Source: Pseudomonadota bacterium
Lineage (GTDB): Bacteria > Pseudomonadota > Gammaproteobacteria > Burkholderiales > Rhodocyclaceae
NCBI GenBank assembly: GCA_008501585.1
Contig: QQUN01000044.1
Span: 1 to 60,747, forward strand
Direction of reading: 5' to 3'
DNA: 60,747 nucleotides
Under the pieces are notes generated by a model that searched no databases, was not told the origin of the DNA, and was given only the letters and a program-made list of their open reading frames with translations. Positions within the stretch are counted from its first letter, which is position 1. Each line of letters opens with the position of its first letter. A program made the position numbers and the translations under genes. Shown here piece after piece: positions 19,597 through 29,769 of this stretch.

Positions 19597-19605
19597 TGCT
19601 ATACT
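19597..19605 (+). promoter_or_regulatory. Extended -10 promoter candidate for yajC-secDF
   Basis: TGCTATACT (TGn + TATACT, 5/6 to consensus) in the 57-nt tgt-yajC gap, predicting a start near 19612. No good -35 is seen. Confidence 0.45.
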
Positions 19606-19641
19606 TGCCGCCTTTTCTTTGAAACGTGATCGGAGTCCAAC

Positions 19642-19965
19642 GTGCTGATTTCCAATGCCTACGCTCAAGCCGCCGGCGCGGCAGACCCCAGCGGTGGTTT
19701 CATGGGCCTGCTGCCCCTGCTGCTGATGTTTGCGGTGCTGTATTTCGTCATGATCCGCCCGCAGATGAAGCGCGCCAAGGAGCACAAGGGCATGGTCGAA
19801 GCCCTGGCCAAGGGCGATGAAGTGATCTTCGCCGGCGTGGTCGGCCGGGTCACTAGCGTGGGTGACACCTACTGCGAGGTCGAGGTGGCCGAGAACGTAA
19901 ACCTCAAGATCCAGAAGCTCGCCGTGGCCAACGTCTTGCCCAAGGGCACCATCAAGAGCATCTAA
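19642..19965 (+). CDS. yajC: YajC, Sec translocon accessory subunit
   Basis: 107 residues from a GTG start with GGAG 7 nt upstream. One membrane helix (GLLPLLLMFAVLYFVMI), then RPQMKRAKEHKGMVEALAKGDEVIFAGVVGRVTSV, characteristic of the family. It associates with SecDF at the inner membrane. Confidence 0.94.
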   Translation: MLISNAYAQAAGAADPSGGFMGLLPLLLMFAVLYFVMIRPQMKRAKEHKGMVEALAKGDEVIFAGVVGRVTSVGDTYCEVEVAENVNLKIQKLAVANVLPKGTIKSI

Positions 19966-19979
19966 GTCTTCGCATCGTA

Positions 19980-19998
19980 CGGGCGGCCTGGCCGCCCG
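19980..19998 (+). other. yajC-secD intercistronic hairpin
   Basis: 7-bp stem CGGGCGG / CCGCCCG with loop CCTGG, followed only by CTCCGTTTCT. A weak attenuator or processing structure, not a full terminator. Confidence 0.45.
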
Positions 19999-20036
19999 CT
20001 CCGTTTCTGATTCACGCCAGCTCAGGCGACCCGCCC

Positions 20037-21899
20037 ATGAACCGTTATCCCCTCTGGAAAAACCTGATGATCGGCATCGTGCTGATCTTCGGTCTCCTCT
20101 ACACCCTGCCCAACTTCTACGGCGAAGTGCCGGCCGTCCAGGTCTCCAGCGGCAAGGCCACGCTCAAGCTGGACCCGGCGCAGATGGAAGCCCGTGTGGC
20201 CGAGATCCTGAGCGCGGCCAACCTGTCCCACACCGGCATCTTCTCCGATGCCAACAGCGTGCGCGCCCGCTTCGAGACGACTGACCAGCAGCTGCAGGGC
20301 AAGGACGCCATCGAGCGCGCCCTCAACCCGGACGCCGCCGACCCGAGCTACGTCGTCGCGCTCAACCTGCTGTCCGCCTCGCCGAACTGGCTGACCTCGC
20401 TCGGCGCACTGCCGATGTACCTGGGCCTCGACCTGCGCGGCGGCGTGCACTTCCTGCTCGAAGTGGACATGGACGGCGCGCTGACCAAGCGCATGGACGC
20501 CACCGCCGGCGACCTGCGCACCCTGCTGCGCGACAAGGATGTGCGCCATTCCGGCATCCGCCGCATCAGCAATGTGGTGGAAATCCGCTTCCGCGATGCC
20601 GACGTGCGCGAAGCCGGCCGCAAGGCCATCCTGGCCAGCACCGCCGACCTGCAGCTGGTCGATCGCGATGAGGACGGCCAGGCCAGCCTGACCGCCACGC
20701 TCACCCCGCAAGCGGCCAAGACGCTGCAGGAATTCGCCATCAAGCAGAACATCACCACCCTGCACAACCGGATCAACGAACTCGGCGTGGCCGAGCCGGT
20801 CATTCAGCAGCAAGGCGCCAACCGCATCGTGGTGCAGCTGCCCGGCGTGCAGGACGTGGCCAAGGCCAAGGACATCCTCGGCCGCACCGCCACGCTCGAA
20901 GTGCGCATGGTCGACGACACCGCCGGCCGCCTCGAAGAGGCCCTGGCCGGCCGCGTGCCCTTTGGCACCGAGCTGTACACCGAACGCGGCGGCAACCCGC
21001 TGCTGGTCAAGAAGCAGGTCGTGCTCACCGGCGAGCGCCTCACCGACGCCCAGCCCGGCTTCGACGGCCAGACCCAGGAACCGGCGGTACACCTGACCCT
21101 CGACTCGGCCGGCGCCCGCATCTTCCGCGATGTCACGCGCGAAAACGTCAACAAGCGCATGGCCATCCTGCTGATCGAGAAGGGCAAGGGCGAGGTCATC
21201 ACCGCGCCGGTCATCCGTGGCGAGATCGCCGGCGGCCGGGTACAGATCTCCGGCCGCATGAGCACCCAGGAAGCCACCGACGTGGCCCTGCTGCTGCGCG
21301 CCGGTTCGCTGGCCGCGCCGATGGAGATCATCGAAGAGCGCACCGTCGGCCCGAGCCTGGGCGCCGAGAACATCGAGAAAGGCTTCAACTCCACGCTGTG
21401 GGGCTTCGTCGCCATCGGCGTGTTCATGATCGCCTACTACATGCTGTTCGGCTTCGTGTCGGTGGTCGCCCTGTCGGCCAACCTGCTGCTGCTCGTCGCG
21501 CTGCTGTCGCTGCTGCAGGCCACGCTGACGCTGCCTGGGATCGCTGCCATCGCGCTCACCCTGGGCATGGCCATCGACGCCAACGTGCTGATCAACGAGC
21601 GCATCCGCGAAGAACTGCGCAACGGCTCCTCGCCGCAGGCAGCCATCACCGCCGGCTACGACCGCGCCTTCGACACCATCCTTGACTCCAACGTCACCAC
21701 CCTCATCGCAGGCATTGCGCTGCTGGTGTTCGGCTCGGGTCCGGTGCGTGGCTTCGCCGTGGTGCATTGTCTCGGCATCCTGACCTCGATGTTCAGCGCC
21801 ATCCTGGTCTCGCGTGCGCTGGTGAACCTGATCTACGGCCGCCGCCGCAAAGTCGCCGCCCTGTCCATCGGGCAGGTGTGGAAGCCGAGCAACAACTGA
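20037..21899 (+). CDS. secD: SecD, protein translocase subunit
   Basis: 620 residues. N-terminal helix (NLMIGIVLIFGLLYTLPNFYGE), a large periplasmic domain (about 30-440) containing YLGLDLRGGVHFLLEVD, and five C-terminal membrane helices starting near FVAIGVFMIAYYMLFG, including GMAIDANVLINERIREE. RND-like proton-driven motor that pulls exported proteins into the periplasm with SecF. Confidence 0.97.
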   Translation: MNRYPLWKNLMIGIVLIFGLLYTLPNFYGEVPAVQVSSGKATLKLDPAQMEARVAEILSAANLSHTGIFSDANSVRARFETTDQQLQGKDAIERALNPDAADPSYVVALNLLSASPNWLTSLGALPMYLGLDLRGGVHFLLEVDMDGALTKRMDATAGDLRTLLRDKDVRHSGIRRISNVVEIRFRDADVREAGRKAILASTADLQLVDRDEDGQASLTATLTPQAAKTLQEFAIKQNITTLHNRINELGVAEPVIQQQGANRIVVQLPGVQDVAKAKDILGRTATLEVRMVDDTAGRLEEALAGRVPFGTELYTERGGNPLLVKKQVVLTGERLTDAQPGFDGQTQEPAVHLTLDSAGARIFRDVTRENVNKRMAILLIEKGKGEVITAPVIRGEIAGGRVQISGRMSTQEATDVALLLRAGSLAAPMEIIEERTVGPSLGAENIEKGFNSTLWGFVAIGVFMIAYYMLFGFVSVVALSANLLLLVALLSLLQATLTLPGIAAIALTLGMAIDANVLINERIREELRNGSSPQAAITAGYDRAFDTILDSNVTTLIAGIALLVFGSGPVRGFAVVHCLGILTSMFSAILVSRALVNLIYGRRRKVAALSIGQVWKPSNN

Positions 21900-21941
21900 T
21901 AAATCCGGCCGGCGCATGCGCCGGCAGCAAGGACTGCGAAC

Positions 21942-22874
21942 ATGGAATTTTTCCGCATCAAGAACGACATCCCGTTCATGAAGCACGCGCTGGTGTTCAA
22001 CATCATCTCGTTTGTCACCTTCGTGCTGGCAGTGCTGTTTCTGCTCACCCGCGGGCTCAACCTGAGCGTCGAATTCACTGGCGGCACGCTGATGGAGGTG
22101 AACTACGCCGAGGCGCCGCAGGTGCAGCTGATTCGCGACGCCCTGGGCGAAGGCGGCTACCCCGACGCCCAGGTGCAGAACTTCGGCAGCGCCCGCGACA
22201 TCCTCATCCGCCTGCCCAATCGCGATGGCCTGGACAGCAACCGCGTCTCCGCGCAAGTGACGGACATGCTGACCAAGGTCGATGGCCCGAAAGGCGAGCT
22301 GCGACGCGTCGAGTTCGTCGGCCCGCAGGTTGGCAAGGAGCTGGCGGCCGATGGCGGCATGGCCTTGCTGCTGGTGATCGTCGGCATCATGATCTACCTG
22401 GCGCTACGCTTCGAGTGGCGCTTCGCGGTGTCGGCGATCATCGCCAACCTGCACGACGTGATCATCATCCTCGGCTTCTTCGCCTTCTTCCAGTGGGAGT
22501 TCTCGCTGGCCGTGCTGGCCGCCGTGCTGGCCGTGCTGGGCTACTCGGTGAACGAATCGGTGGTGGTCTTCGACCGGGTGCGTGAAACCTTCAAGAAAAA
22601 GCGCGCCATGGAAACACCCGATGTGCTCAACCATGCCATCACCCGCACCATCTCGCGCACCGTGATCACCCACGGCAGTACCCAGATCATGGTGTTGTCG
22701 ATGCTGCTGTTCGGCGGCGAAACGCTCTACTACTTCGCCCTCGCGCTGACCATCGGCATCCTGTTCGGCATCTACTCGTCCGTGCTGGTCGCCAGCCCCC
22801 TGGTGATGTGGCTGGGCGTGTCGCGCGAACAGTTCATCCAACCGAAGAAGACGAAGGAAGAAGCGGTCGTCTAA
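21942..22874 (+). CDS. secF: SecF, protein translocase subunit
   Basis: 310 residues with six membrane helices, the periplasmic VEFTGGTLMEV motif after helix 1, and the GYSVNESVVVFDRVRE signature. AAGGA precedes the ATG. Partner of SecD, 42 nt downstream of it. Confidence 0.97.
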   Translation: MEFFRIKNDIPFMKHALVFNIISFVTFVLAVLFLLTRGLNLSVEFTGGTLMEVNYAEAPQVQLIRDALGEGGYPDAQVQNFGSARDILIRLPNRDGLDSNRVSAQVTDMLTKVDGPKGELRRVEFVGPQVGKELAADGGMALLLVIVGIMIYLALRFEWRFAVSAIIANLHDVIIILGFFAFFQWEFSLAVLAAVLAVLGYSVNESVVVFDRVRETFKKKRAMETPDVLNHAITRTISRTVITHGSTQIMVLSMLLFGGETLYYFALALTIGILFGIYSSVLVASPLVMWLGVSREQFIQPKKTKEEAVV

Positions 22875-22901
22875 GCCCGCCCTCCAACAAGGAAGCGTCT
22901 C

Positions 22902-23276
22902 ATGGAAGTCAATTACTACGTCCTGCCGCTCTACCTCGGCCTGTTCGGGCTGGCCGGACTGATGCTGTCGCGCGCCTGGCGGATCGGCAAACGCAACCGG
23001 CTCGATCTCGTCGCCAACTGGAGCAGCGTCCAGCTTGAGCAGCCGGAGCGCTACAAGCCGATCTACATCACGGTCAACCTGGTCGGCGGCATCGCGCTGC
23101 TGGCGCTGGCCGGGCTGGTGCTCGCCGTCGGCCTGCCCTTCGGCACCTGGGTGTCGCTGGCGGCACTGATCTTCTGGAGCTACTTCTTCGCCTACCAGTT
23201 CCTTGCCTGGAACGCCAAGAAGAACGCCCACAACGAAGCCAAGGCGGCAGAGCGGGCCAAGCAGGCGAAACGCTGA
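22902..23276 (+). CDS. Small membrane protein of unknown function after secF
   Basis: 124 residues, not recognised. One hydrophobic segment at ~5-22 and two more at ~56-105, with a positively charged Lys/Ala-rich tail (AKKNAHNEAKAAERAKQAKR). AAGGAAG precedes the ATG, and it is 27 nt after secF, so it is probably co-transcribed with secDF and ended by the terminator at 23292. A role near the translocon is only guilt by association. Confidence 0.7.
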   Translation: MEVNYYVLPLYLGLFGLAGLMLSRAWRIGKRNRLDLVANWSSVQLEQPERYKPIYITVNLVGGIALLALAGLVLAVGLPFGTWVSLAALIFWSYFFAYQFLAWNAKKNAHNEAKAAERAKQAKR

Positions 23277-23291
23277 GCCGCGGCTGCCAGC

Positions 23292-23330
23292 CAACAAAAA
23301 GGGGATGCCGAGCGCATCCCCTTTTTGTTG
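23292..23330. terminator. Bidirectional intrinsic terminator
   Basis: 17-bp perfect stem from CAACAAAAAGGGGATGC to its complement with loop CGAGC; A-run on one side and T-run on the other. It serves the secDF unit (plus) and the DUF2322 gene (minus). Confidence 0.93.
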
Positions 23331-23342
23331 CGCGAGCGCGCA

Positions 23343-23660
23343 TTACACAGCGAACACCTGCTTCACGCGCAAGGTCTCGCCCCGCTCCATCAGCCCGATC
23401 AGGCGGTCGATGTTCGGGTGTTTGCCCGGATTGAGCCGCGCATCTTCCGTATGCTCGGCGTACAGCTCCAGGCCTTTCTTGGCCGCATCCGGCGAAACCG
23501 CGCCGTAGAGCTGGGCCAGATGGTTGTACACCACCAACGAGCCCGCCTGGCCGGGTTTGTTCTCGATCGTCGCCACTTCTGCGCCGTCGGCGTCGATCAA
23601 GGTCAATGCAGCCAAGTGCGACACCTTGGGCAACTGCTTGAGGGTTTCGGCAAAACTCAT
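23343..23660 (-). CDS. DUF2322 family protein
   Basis: 105 residues from the ATG at 23660, with AGGAG 5 nt upstream; the preceding ATG at 23663 is too close to it. Soluble and small, with IENKPGQAGSLVVYNHLAQLYG at its centre, which I associate with the uncharacterised DUF2322 family (from memory, not searched). It has its own terminator downstream, and the purB terminator lies upstream. Confidence 0.7.
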   Translation of the reverse strand: MSFAETLKQLPKVSHLAALTLIDADGAEVATIENKPGQAGSLVVYNHLAQLYGAVSPDAAKKGLELYAEHTEDARLNPGKHPNIDRLIGLMERGETLRVKQVFAV

Positions 23661-23683
23661 CATCTCTCCTGCGCACAAAATGG

Positions 23684-23705
23684 AAAAGGCGCCCTTACGG
23701 GCGCC
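23684..23705 (-). terminator. Rho-independent terminator after purB
   Basis: Stem GGCGCCC / GGGCGCC with loop TTAC, followed by TTTTCC on the minus strand, 20 nt after the purB stop. Confidence 0.82.
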
Positions 23706-23725
23706 CGGATCGGCACGTTGCGGTC

Positions 23726-25156
<1,431 letters not shown>

Positions 25157-25162
25157 TCACAC

Positions 25163-25666
25163 CTACGAACCAGAGCACTTGATCCCCCGCCCAGGCGTGA
25201 CGGAATCACACCCAGTTCCCGTCAAATTCCAATCGATCGCTCCGGTTCCGGAGGTGGTTTGAACGGGCGTCATCGTAACGATAAGCTTTACTCCAGCGGC
25301 GTCGGTCGCCGTAGTGGTTAGTTGAATCACACCATCGACGACGGTCAGGCCATCCACAAACGCAATCGCCGCACCGTTGTTGTTTGCAGCAACGCCAGGA
25401 GGGATTTCCCGCGCACTCGCGTTGCAACCCGTCAAAACGCCTAGATCGGCGATGCATTGCGCCACCCCGACCTTATATGCCCCGGCCCCGCTTACCGCCC
25501 CCGCCACCTTGGTCCGCTGCTGGTAGTCCGCATACTGCGGAATCGCGATCGCAGCCAGGATCCCGATGATGGCAACCACGATCATGAGTTCGATCAGCGT
25601 AAAACCCGTTGCTCCTGCTCGCCACCGAGTATCGCAAAGCATTCCGTTCTTTCTCGCTTGCATCAT
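25163..25666 (-). CDS. Second type IV pilin (PilA/PilE family)
   Basis: Up to 167 residues with prepilin cleavage site [33 protein letters not shown], and two C-terminal cysteines (GTGCD...GIKCSGS) for the disulfide loop. The leader is long (21 residues) if the ATG at 25666 is used. 25663 has better spacing to GGGGG, and an internal ATG at 25642 would give 13. It closely resembles the pilin encoded just upstream, so it is a tandem duplicate. It lies directly behind that gene's terminator with no visible promoter. Confidence 0.88.
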   Translation of the reverse strand: MMQARKNGMLCDTRWRAGATGFTLIELMIVVAIIGILAAIAIPQYADYQQRTKVAGAVSGAGAYKVGVAQCIADLGVLTGCNASAREIPPGVAANNNGAAIAFVDGLTVVDGVIQLTTTATDAAGVKLIVTMTPVQTTSGTGAIDWNLTGTGCDSVTPGRGIKCSGS

Positions 25667-25672
25667 TCGCCC

Positions 25673-25703
25673 CCAAAAAAAGAGGGCCGGCGAACCGGCC
25701 CTC
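25673..25703 (-). terminator. Intrinsic terminator between the two pilin genes
   Basis: 9-bp perfect stem GAGGGCCGG / CCGGCCCTC with CGAA tetraloop (25682-25703), followed on the minus strand by seven Ts. It ends just before the second pilin's start, overlapping its ribosome-binding region. Confidence 0.88.
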
Positions 25704-25746
25704 CTCTGCGATGCCCGGCCTCAAATTCCTGCCGGCAGCACGCGTC

Positions 25747-26217
25747 TTAGTTACCCGCGCACTTGATACTACGACCTGCGGTAGTACAACCCGAACCAGT
25801 CAGGTTCCAGTCAAGCGCACCAGAACCACCCGCGTTGCTCTGGACCGGCGTCAGGGTCACGACCATATTGGCGCCACCGCTCGTCACACCCGTAGTCGTC
25901 AGCGTAATGACACCGTCCGCAACAGTGAGCTCGTCCACATAGGCAATCGTAGCGCCTGCATTGCCAGAGGCAATGGTGGGTGGAATGCCGTTAGTGTTGT
26001 GATCGCAACCGGTCAACACTCCCAGGTCAGCCAAACACATTGCAACCGCGGTCTTGTACGCACCGATGCCCGCCACAGCACCTGCCACCTTGGAGCGCTG
26101 TTGGTAGTCGGCATATTGCGGAATTGCGATCGCAGCCAGAATACCGATAATCGCCACAACGATCATCAGTTCGATCAGGGTGAAGCCCTGCTGGGCGCGC
26201 TTGAGAGTCTTGTTCAT
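25747..26217 (-). CDS. pilA: First (major candidate) type IV pilin, PilA/PilE family
   Basis: 156 residues from the ATG at 26217 (AGGAG 7 nt upstream; the ATG at 26223 is only 1 nt from it). Short leader [11 protein letters not shown], then [30 protein letters not shown], and a C-terminal disulfide pair ([16 protein letters not shown]). Processed by prepilin peptidase and assembled in the periplasm. It has a sigma-54 promoter upstream and an intrinsic terminator downstream, fitting a highly expressed major pilin. Symbol assigned by family only. Confidence 0.9.
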   Translation of the reverse strand: MNKTLKRAQQGFTLIELMIVVAIIGILAAIAIPQYADYQQRSKVAGAVAGIGAYKTAVAMCLADLGVLTGCDHNTNGIPPTIASGNAGATIAYVDELTVADGVITLTTTGVTSGGANMVVTLTPVQSNAGGSGALDWNLTGSGCTTAGRSIKCAGN

Positions 26218-26278
26218 GGTCATACTCCTCGGAGAGAGATTCGGTCAGACACGGATGGGATCCGCTCGGGAGTAGCTA

Positions 26279-26294
26279 TGCACTCGACGTGCCA
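26279..26294 (-). promoter_or_regulatory. Sigma-54 (RpoN) promoter of the pilin gene
   Basis: Minus-strand TGGCACGTCGAGTGCA matches TGGCACG-N4-TTGCA with one difference. The invariant GG (26293/26292) and GC (26281/26280) are exactly 10 nt apart. It predicts a start near 26268 and a ~50-nt leader. The upstream AT-rich stretch (26305-26335) could hold sites for PilR or another activator. Confidence 0.82.
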
Positions 26295-26425
26295 GCTTTT
26301 GCGCCATCAAATAAATTTCAATATTTTCAACAACATCGGGTGTTGGCCAATTTTTCCCGTGATGCACTTCACGCCCAGACAGGCCCGAAAGTGACCATTT
26401 ACGTCACCCATGTTGACGTCATACG

Positions 26426-28807
26426 TCAGCGCACACACACCTTGCGCACCTGCTTGATGTCGGTGGTGCCGTCGAGCACTTTCTCGATGCCGTCCTGACG
26501 CAGGGTGCGCATACCTTCGTTCAGGGCGAGCACCAGCAGGTCGGCGACGCGGGCGTGTTCCTGGATGAGTTTCTTGGCGCCATCGGAGCCGAGCATGAGT
26601 TCGTGCAGGCCGACGCGGCCGCGGTAGCCGTTGGTGCAGTCGGCACAGCCGACGGCCTTGTAGAGGGTGAACTGGCCGTCCTTGTTTGCGAACTCCTGCT
26701 GCCAGCGACGGGCGACGGCTTTGCGCGCGCCTTCGGCGTCGGCGACGAAGGGGGGCGTGCTCTGCAGGTCGGCGCAATATTCGTCGAGCAGGCTGGAGAG
26801 TTCGTCGCTGCCGGGGTGGTAGGGGCTCTTGCACTTGGGGCACAGGCGCTTGGCCAGGCGCTGGGCGAGGACGCCGAGCAGGGCGTCGGCGAAGTTGAAG
26901 GGGTCCATGCCCATGTCGAGCAGGCGAACGATGGACTCGGGCGCGCTGTTGGTGTGCAGGGTGGAGAACACGAGGTGGCCGGTGAGCGAGGCTTCGAGGC
27001 CAACCGACACGGTTTCGCGGTCGCGCATTTCGCCGACCATGATCACGTCGGGGTCGGCGCGGAGGAAGGCGCGCATCATGGTGGCGAAGTCGAGCCCGGC
27101 CTTGCGGTTGACCTGCACCTGGCGCAAGCCCTTCTGGGTGATTTCGACCGGGTCTTCGGCTGTCCAGATTTTGGTCTCGGGCGTGTTGATGTGGCCGAGG
27201 ATGGAATGCAGCGTGGTGGTTTTACCCGAACCGGTGGGGCCGCAGACGAAGAAGATGCCGTAGGGCTGGCCGATGGCGCCCTTGAGGCGCTCGAGGTTGT
27301 GCGGCGACAGGCCGAGCTTGTCGAGCGGGATGGGTTCGCTGTTGGCGAGGATGCGCATCACCACGTCTTCCATGCCCCCCGCGGTGGGGATGGTGGCGAC
27401 ACGCAGTTCGATGTCGAGCGCGGCGTACTTGCGGAACTTGATCTTGCCGTCCTGCGGCTTGCGACGCTCGGAGATGTCGAGGTCGCACATGATCTTGATG
27501 CGGGTGACCAGCGGGTTGCGGTAGCTGGCGGGCACTTCGATGTAGGGCACCAGCGTGCCGTCCTTGCGGAAGCGGATCAGCGTCTTGACCTTGCCGGGCC
27601 GGGGTTCGATGTGGATGTCGGAGGCGCCCTGCTTGTAGGCGTCGATGATGATCTTGTTGACCAGCTTGACCAGTTCGTTGTCGGCCGCGGCCGACAGCTC
27701 TTCGGCCATCGAGCCTTCCTGGTCTTCTTCGGTCAGGTCGGACAGCAGGTCGTCCACCGAGCCCAGGTCGAGGCTGGCTTCGAAGAACTGGTCGATCGTT
27801 TTGTTGAAGTCGCGATGGGTGGTGGCGCGAAAGGCGATCTTCTTGTTGGGAAACACGTTGTGCGCAACGCGGGAGGCGCGCGTCTGCTCCGGGTCGGTCG
27901 CCATCACGACGATGCCTTCCTCGGTTTCTTCCAGCGGCAGCCAGTGGCTTTGCTCGACGAAATCGCGCTTGATGTTGCGCAACAGGTCGACCGGCTTGAT
28001 CCGGTCGCCCCGGAACGGCTCGTAGGGCACACCGAAACACCGGGCAACGGCCTCGCCCACGTCGGCCAGCGCCAGGCCCATGTCGTCGACCAGCACCTCT
28101 TCGGTGGTCACCTTGCGATCGCGCGCCTTGTGACCGGCCGCCTCAAGCTCTTGCGCGGACACCTGGCCATCGGCCACCAGCAGGTCGTACCGCGACCGTG
28201 GCTTGCCCTGCTTGCGGGCACGCTGCGCAAAGGCGACGCCGAGGGTCTGGGCCAGGCCGAGCAGGCCTTCCTCGGCCACGGGAGAAAACGGCTTGCCATC
28301 GGTCGCGTTGATCAGCTGGAGCACGCCCAACAGCTCGCCGGCCTCCGAGGCGAGAATGGGGGCCACCAGCATTTGATGGCTCCGGTAGCCGGTGACTTCG
28401 TCCACTTCCTTGCGGAATTCGAGCTTGGGCGAGATGGCCTTGAGCGCCGGCGCGTCGTAGACGTCCGGCAGATTCAGCATTTTCTTGGTGTAGGCAACAT
28501 AGCCTGCCACGCTGTTTTCGGAGATCGGCAGGCGAATGCTGTTGACCGAATGCAGGCCGGTCTTCACCTTGGAAACGATCGCGGTGCGCGATTCATCCAG
28601 GGTGTAGATGGTGAGTCGCTCGGCACCGAACAGATCACACAAGTCCGCCGACAGTTCGAAGATGATCTCGTCGATGTTCTGGGTGGCGTGGATCCGGTTG
28701 GTGACCGCCTGCAAGCCCTTGAAAAAGGCGAGGCGGCTGGTCACATCCCCACTCGAGGGGTATTTGCCGGAAGCTTTCATGGCGCTCGGTCCCTGCACTA
28801 GAGGCAT
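26426..28807 (-). CDS. GAF-domain GspE/PilB-type secretion ATPase
   Basis: 793 residues; the ATG at 28780 is an alternative start. The N-terminal ~190 residues form a GAF domain, followed by an MshEN/GspE N-terminal-like region (about 205-360) and the ATPase: GPTGSGKTTTLHS (Walker A), DPVEITQKG (Asp box), DPDVIMVGEMRD (Walker B), TLHTN (His box) and a zinc-binding set CPKC...CADC. It powers pilus assembly or type II secretion at the inner membrane. The GAF fusion is not typical of PilB. It lies just upstream of the pilin pair, but no PilC or PilD follows. Confidence 0.88.
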   Translation of the reverse strand: MPLVQGPSAMKASGKYPSSGDVTSRLAFFKGLQAVTNRIHATQNIDEIIFELSADLCDLFGAERLTIYTLDESRTAIVSKVKTGLHSVNSIRLPISENSVAGYVAYTKKMLNLPDVYDAPALKAISPKLEFRKEVDEVTGYRSHQMLVAPILASEAGELLGVLQLINATDGKPFSPVAEEGLLGLAQTLGVAFAQRARKQGKPRSRYDLLVADGQVSAQELEAAGHKARDRKVTTEEVLVDDMGLALADVGEAVARCFGVPYEPFRGDRIKPVDLLRNIKRDFVEQSHWLPLEETEEGIVVMATDPEQTRASRVAHNVFPNKKIAFRATTHRDFNKTIDQFFEASLDLGSVDDLLSDLTEEDQEGSMAEELSAAADNELVKLVNKIIIDAYKQGASDIHIEPRPGKVKTLIRFRKDGTLVPYIEVPASYRNPLVTRIKIMCDLDISERRKPQDGKIKFRKYAALDIELRVATIPTAGGMEDVVMRILANSEPIPLDKLGLSPHNLERLKGAIGQPYGIFFVCGPTGSGKTTTLHSILGHINTPETKIWTAEDPVEITQKGLRQVQVNRKAGLDFATMMRAFLRADPDVIMVGEMRDRETVSVGLEASLTGHLVFSTLHTNSAPESIVRLLDMGMDPFNFADALLGVLAQRLAKRLCPKCKSPYHPGSDELSSLLDEYCADLQSTPPFVADAEGARKAVARRWQQEFANKDGQFTLYKAVGCADCTNGYRGRVGLHELMLGSDGAKKLIQEHARVADLLVLALNEGMRTLRQDGIEKVLDGTTDIKQVRKVCVR

Positions 28808-28874
28808 TGTTACCCCGGCGCGTGTGCGCCGGATCCTGACATTCTAGCGGCATCCGGCCACGCTGAGGCAGCGC

Positions 28875-29642
28875 TCAGAAACTCAGGACCTGCCCATTGG
28901 CCAGCATGGTGGGCCGCAGCGGCCCGCCGTACATGCCGACCTCGGCCATGGTGCGCTCGACATGCCCGGGCTTGAGATGGCTGATATGCACATCCGGGCG
29001 GCAGGTCAACGCATCCAGGAAACGCGCCAGCAGACTGGGGCACAGGTGACGGGAGGCCATCGCCAGGCCATGCTGCGCATCGGAGAACGCGGTTTCGATC
29101 ACCAGGTGACGAAGCGCCGGCTGGCGATTGATGGCGTCGATCAGCGCCGGGCAGTAGGTGGTGTCGCCCGTGTAGATGAGCTGGGCGTCGCCACTGTCCA
29201 GGCAATAGGCCGCGGCGGGAACCGTATGTAACGCCGGCAAGGCGGTGATCCGGCGGCCATCGAGGGCCACGGATTCGCCCACCTTGAGAACCTGGAAGCG
29301 CATGAATGGCCGGTGGCGATCAGGGATGGCGCTGAAATCCGGCCACACCAGCCAGTTGAAGATATGGGAGCGCAGAATGCGGATGGTCTCGACCGTACCG
29401 TAGACGGTGATCGGCGAGCGGCGATCGTTGCCGACAGTATCGACCAACAGCGGAATGAAGCCGATGTGATCGAGGTGCGCGTGCGTCACGAAAATGTGAT
29501 CGATCCGCAACAGCTCGTCGTAGGCGAGCACACCGACACCGGTGCCGCCATCGATCAGCACATCGTCATCGACGAGAAACGCCGACGTCCGTGCCTCTTG
29601 GCCGCCAATGCCGCCGCTACACCCCAATACCCTGAATTTCAT
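28875..29642 (-). CDS. Class II 3',5'-cyclic nucleotide phosphodiesterase (metallo-beta-lactamase fold)
   Basis: 255 residues. Metal-binding THAHLDHIGF near residue 54, further ligands at ALHTVP and YTGDTTY, and ISHLKPGH near the C-terminus. HAHLDH is the class II cyclic nucleotide phosphodiesterase signature, so cAMP is the likely substrate, although other MBL-fold hydrolases remain possible. It is the last gene of a PP2C-FHA-phosphodiesterase set, but the repeat element at 29770 lies between it and the FHA gene. Confidence 0.82.
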   Translation of the reverse strand: MKFRVLGCSGGIGGQEARTSAFLVDDDVLIDGGTGVGVLAYDELLRIDHIFVTHAHLDHIGFIPLLVDTVGNDRRSPITVYGTVETIRILRSHIFNWLVWPDFSAIPDRHRPFMRFQVLKVGESVALDGRRITALPALHTVPAAAYCLDSGDAQLIYTGDTTYCPALIDAINRQPALRHLVIETAFSDAQHGLAMASRHLCPSLLARFLDALTCRPDVHISHLKPGHVERTMAEVGMYGGPLRPTMLANGQVLSF

Positions 29643-29769
29643 TGCAGAAGCCCGCGCCCGGCATGTGTGCCGCCCATCGGGGATACCCCGGATCCGTCGA
29701 GGCTAGCACCGCCGCCGCCCTGCCACCGCGAACTATGTCACGGCACGGCAAGTGCGTTGGGTGCGGGCC

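Noticed and set aside
20022-22256. 744-codon open frame antisense to secD/secF
   Set aside because: Mirror of the strong secDF codon pattern in high-GC DNA; low-complexity His/Gln/Gly-rich translation, no motif.
26555-28801. 748-codon open frame antisense to the GspE-like ATPase
   Set aside because: Shadow frame; the sense strand carries all ATPase motifs.
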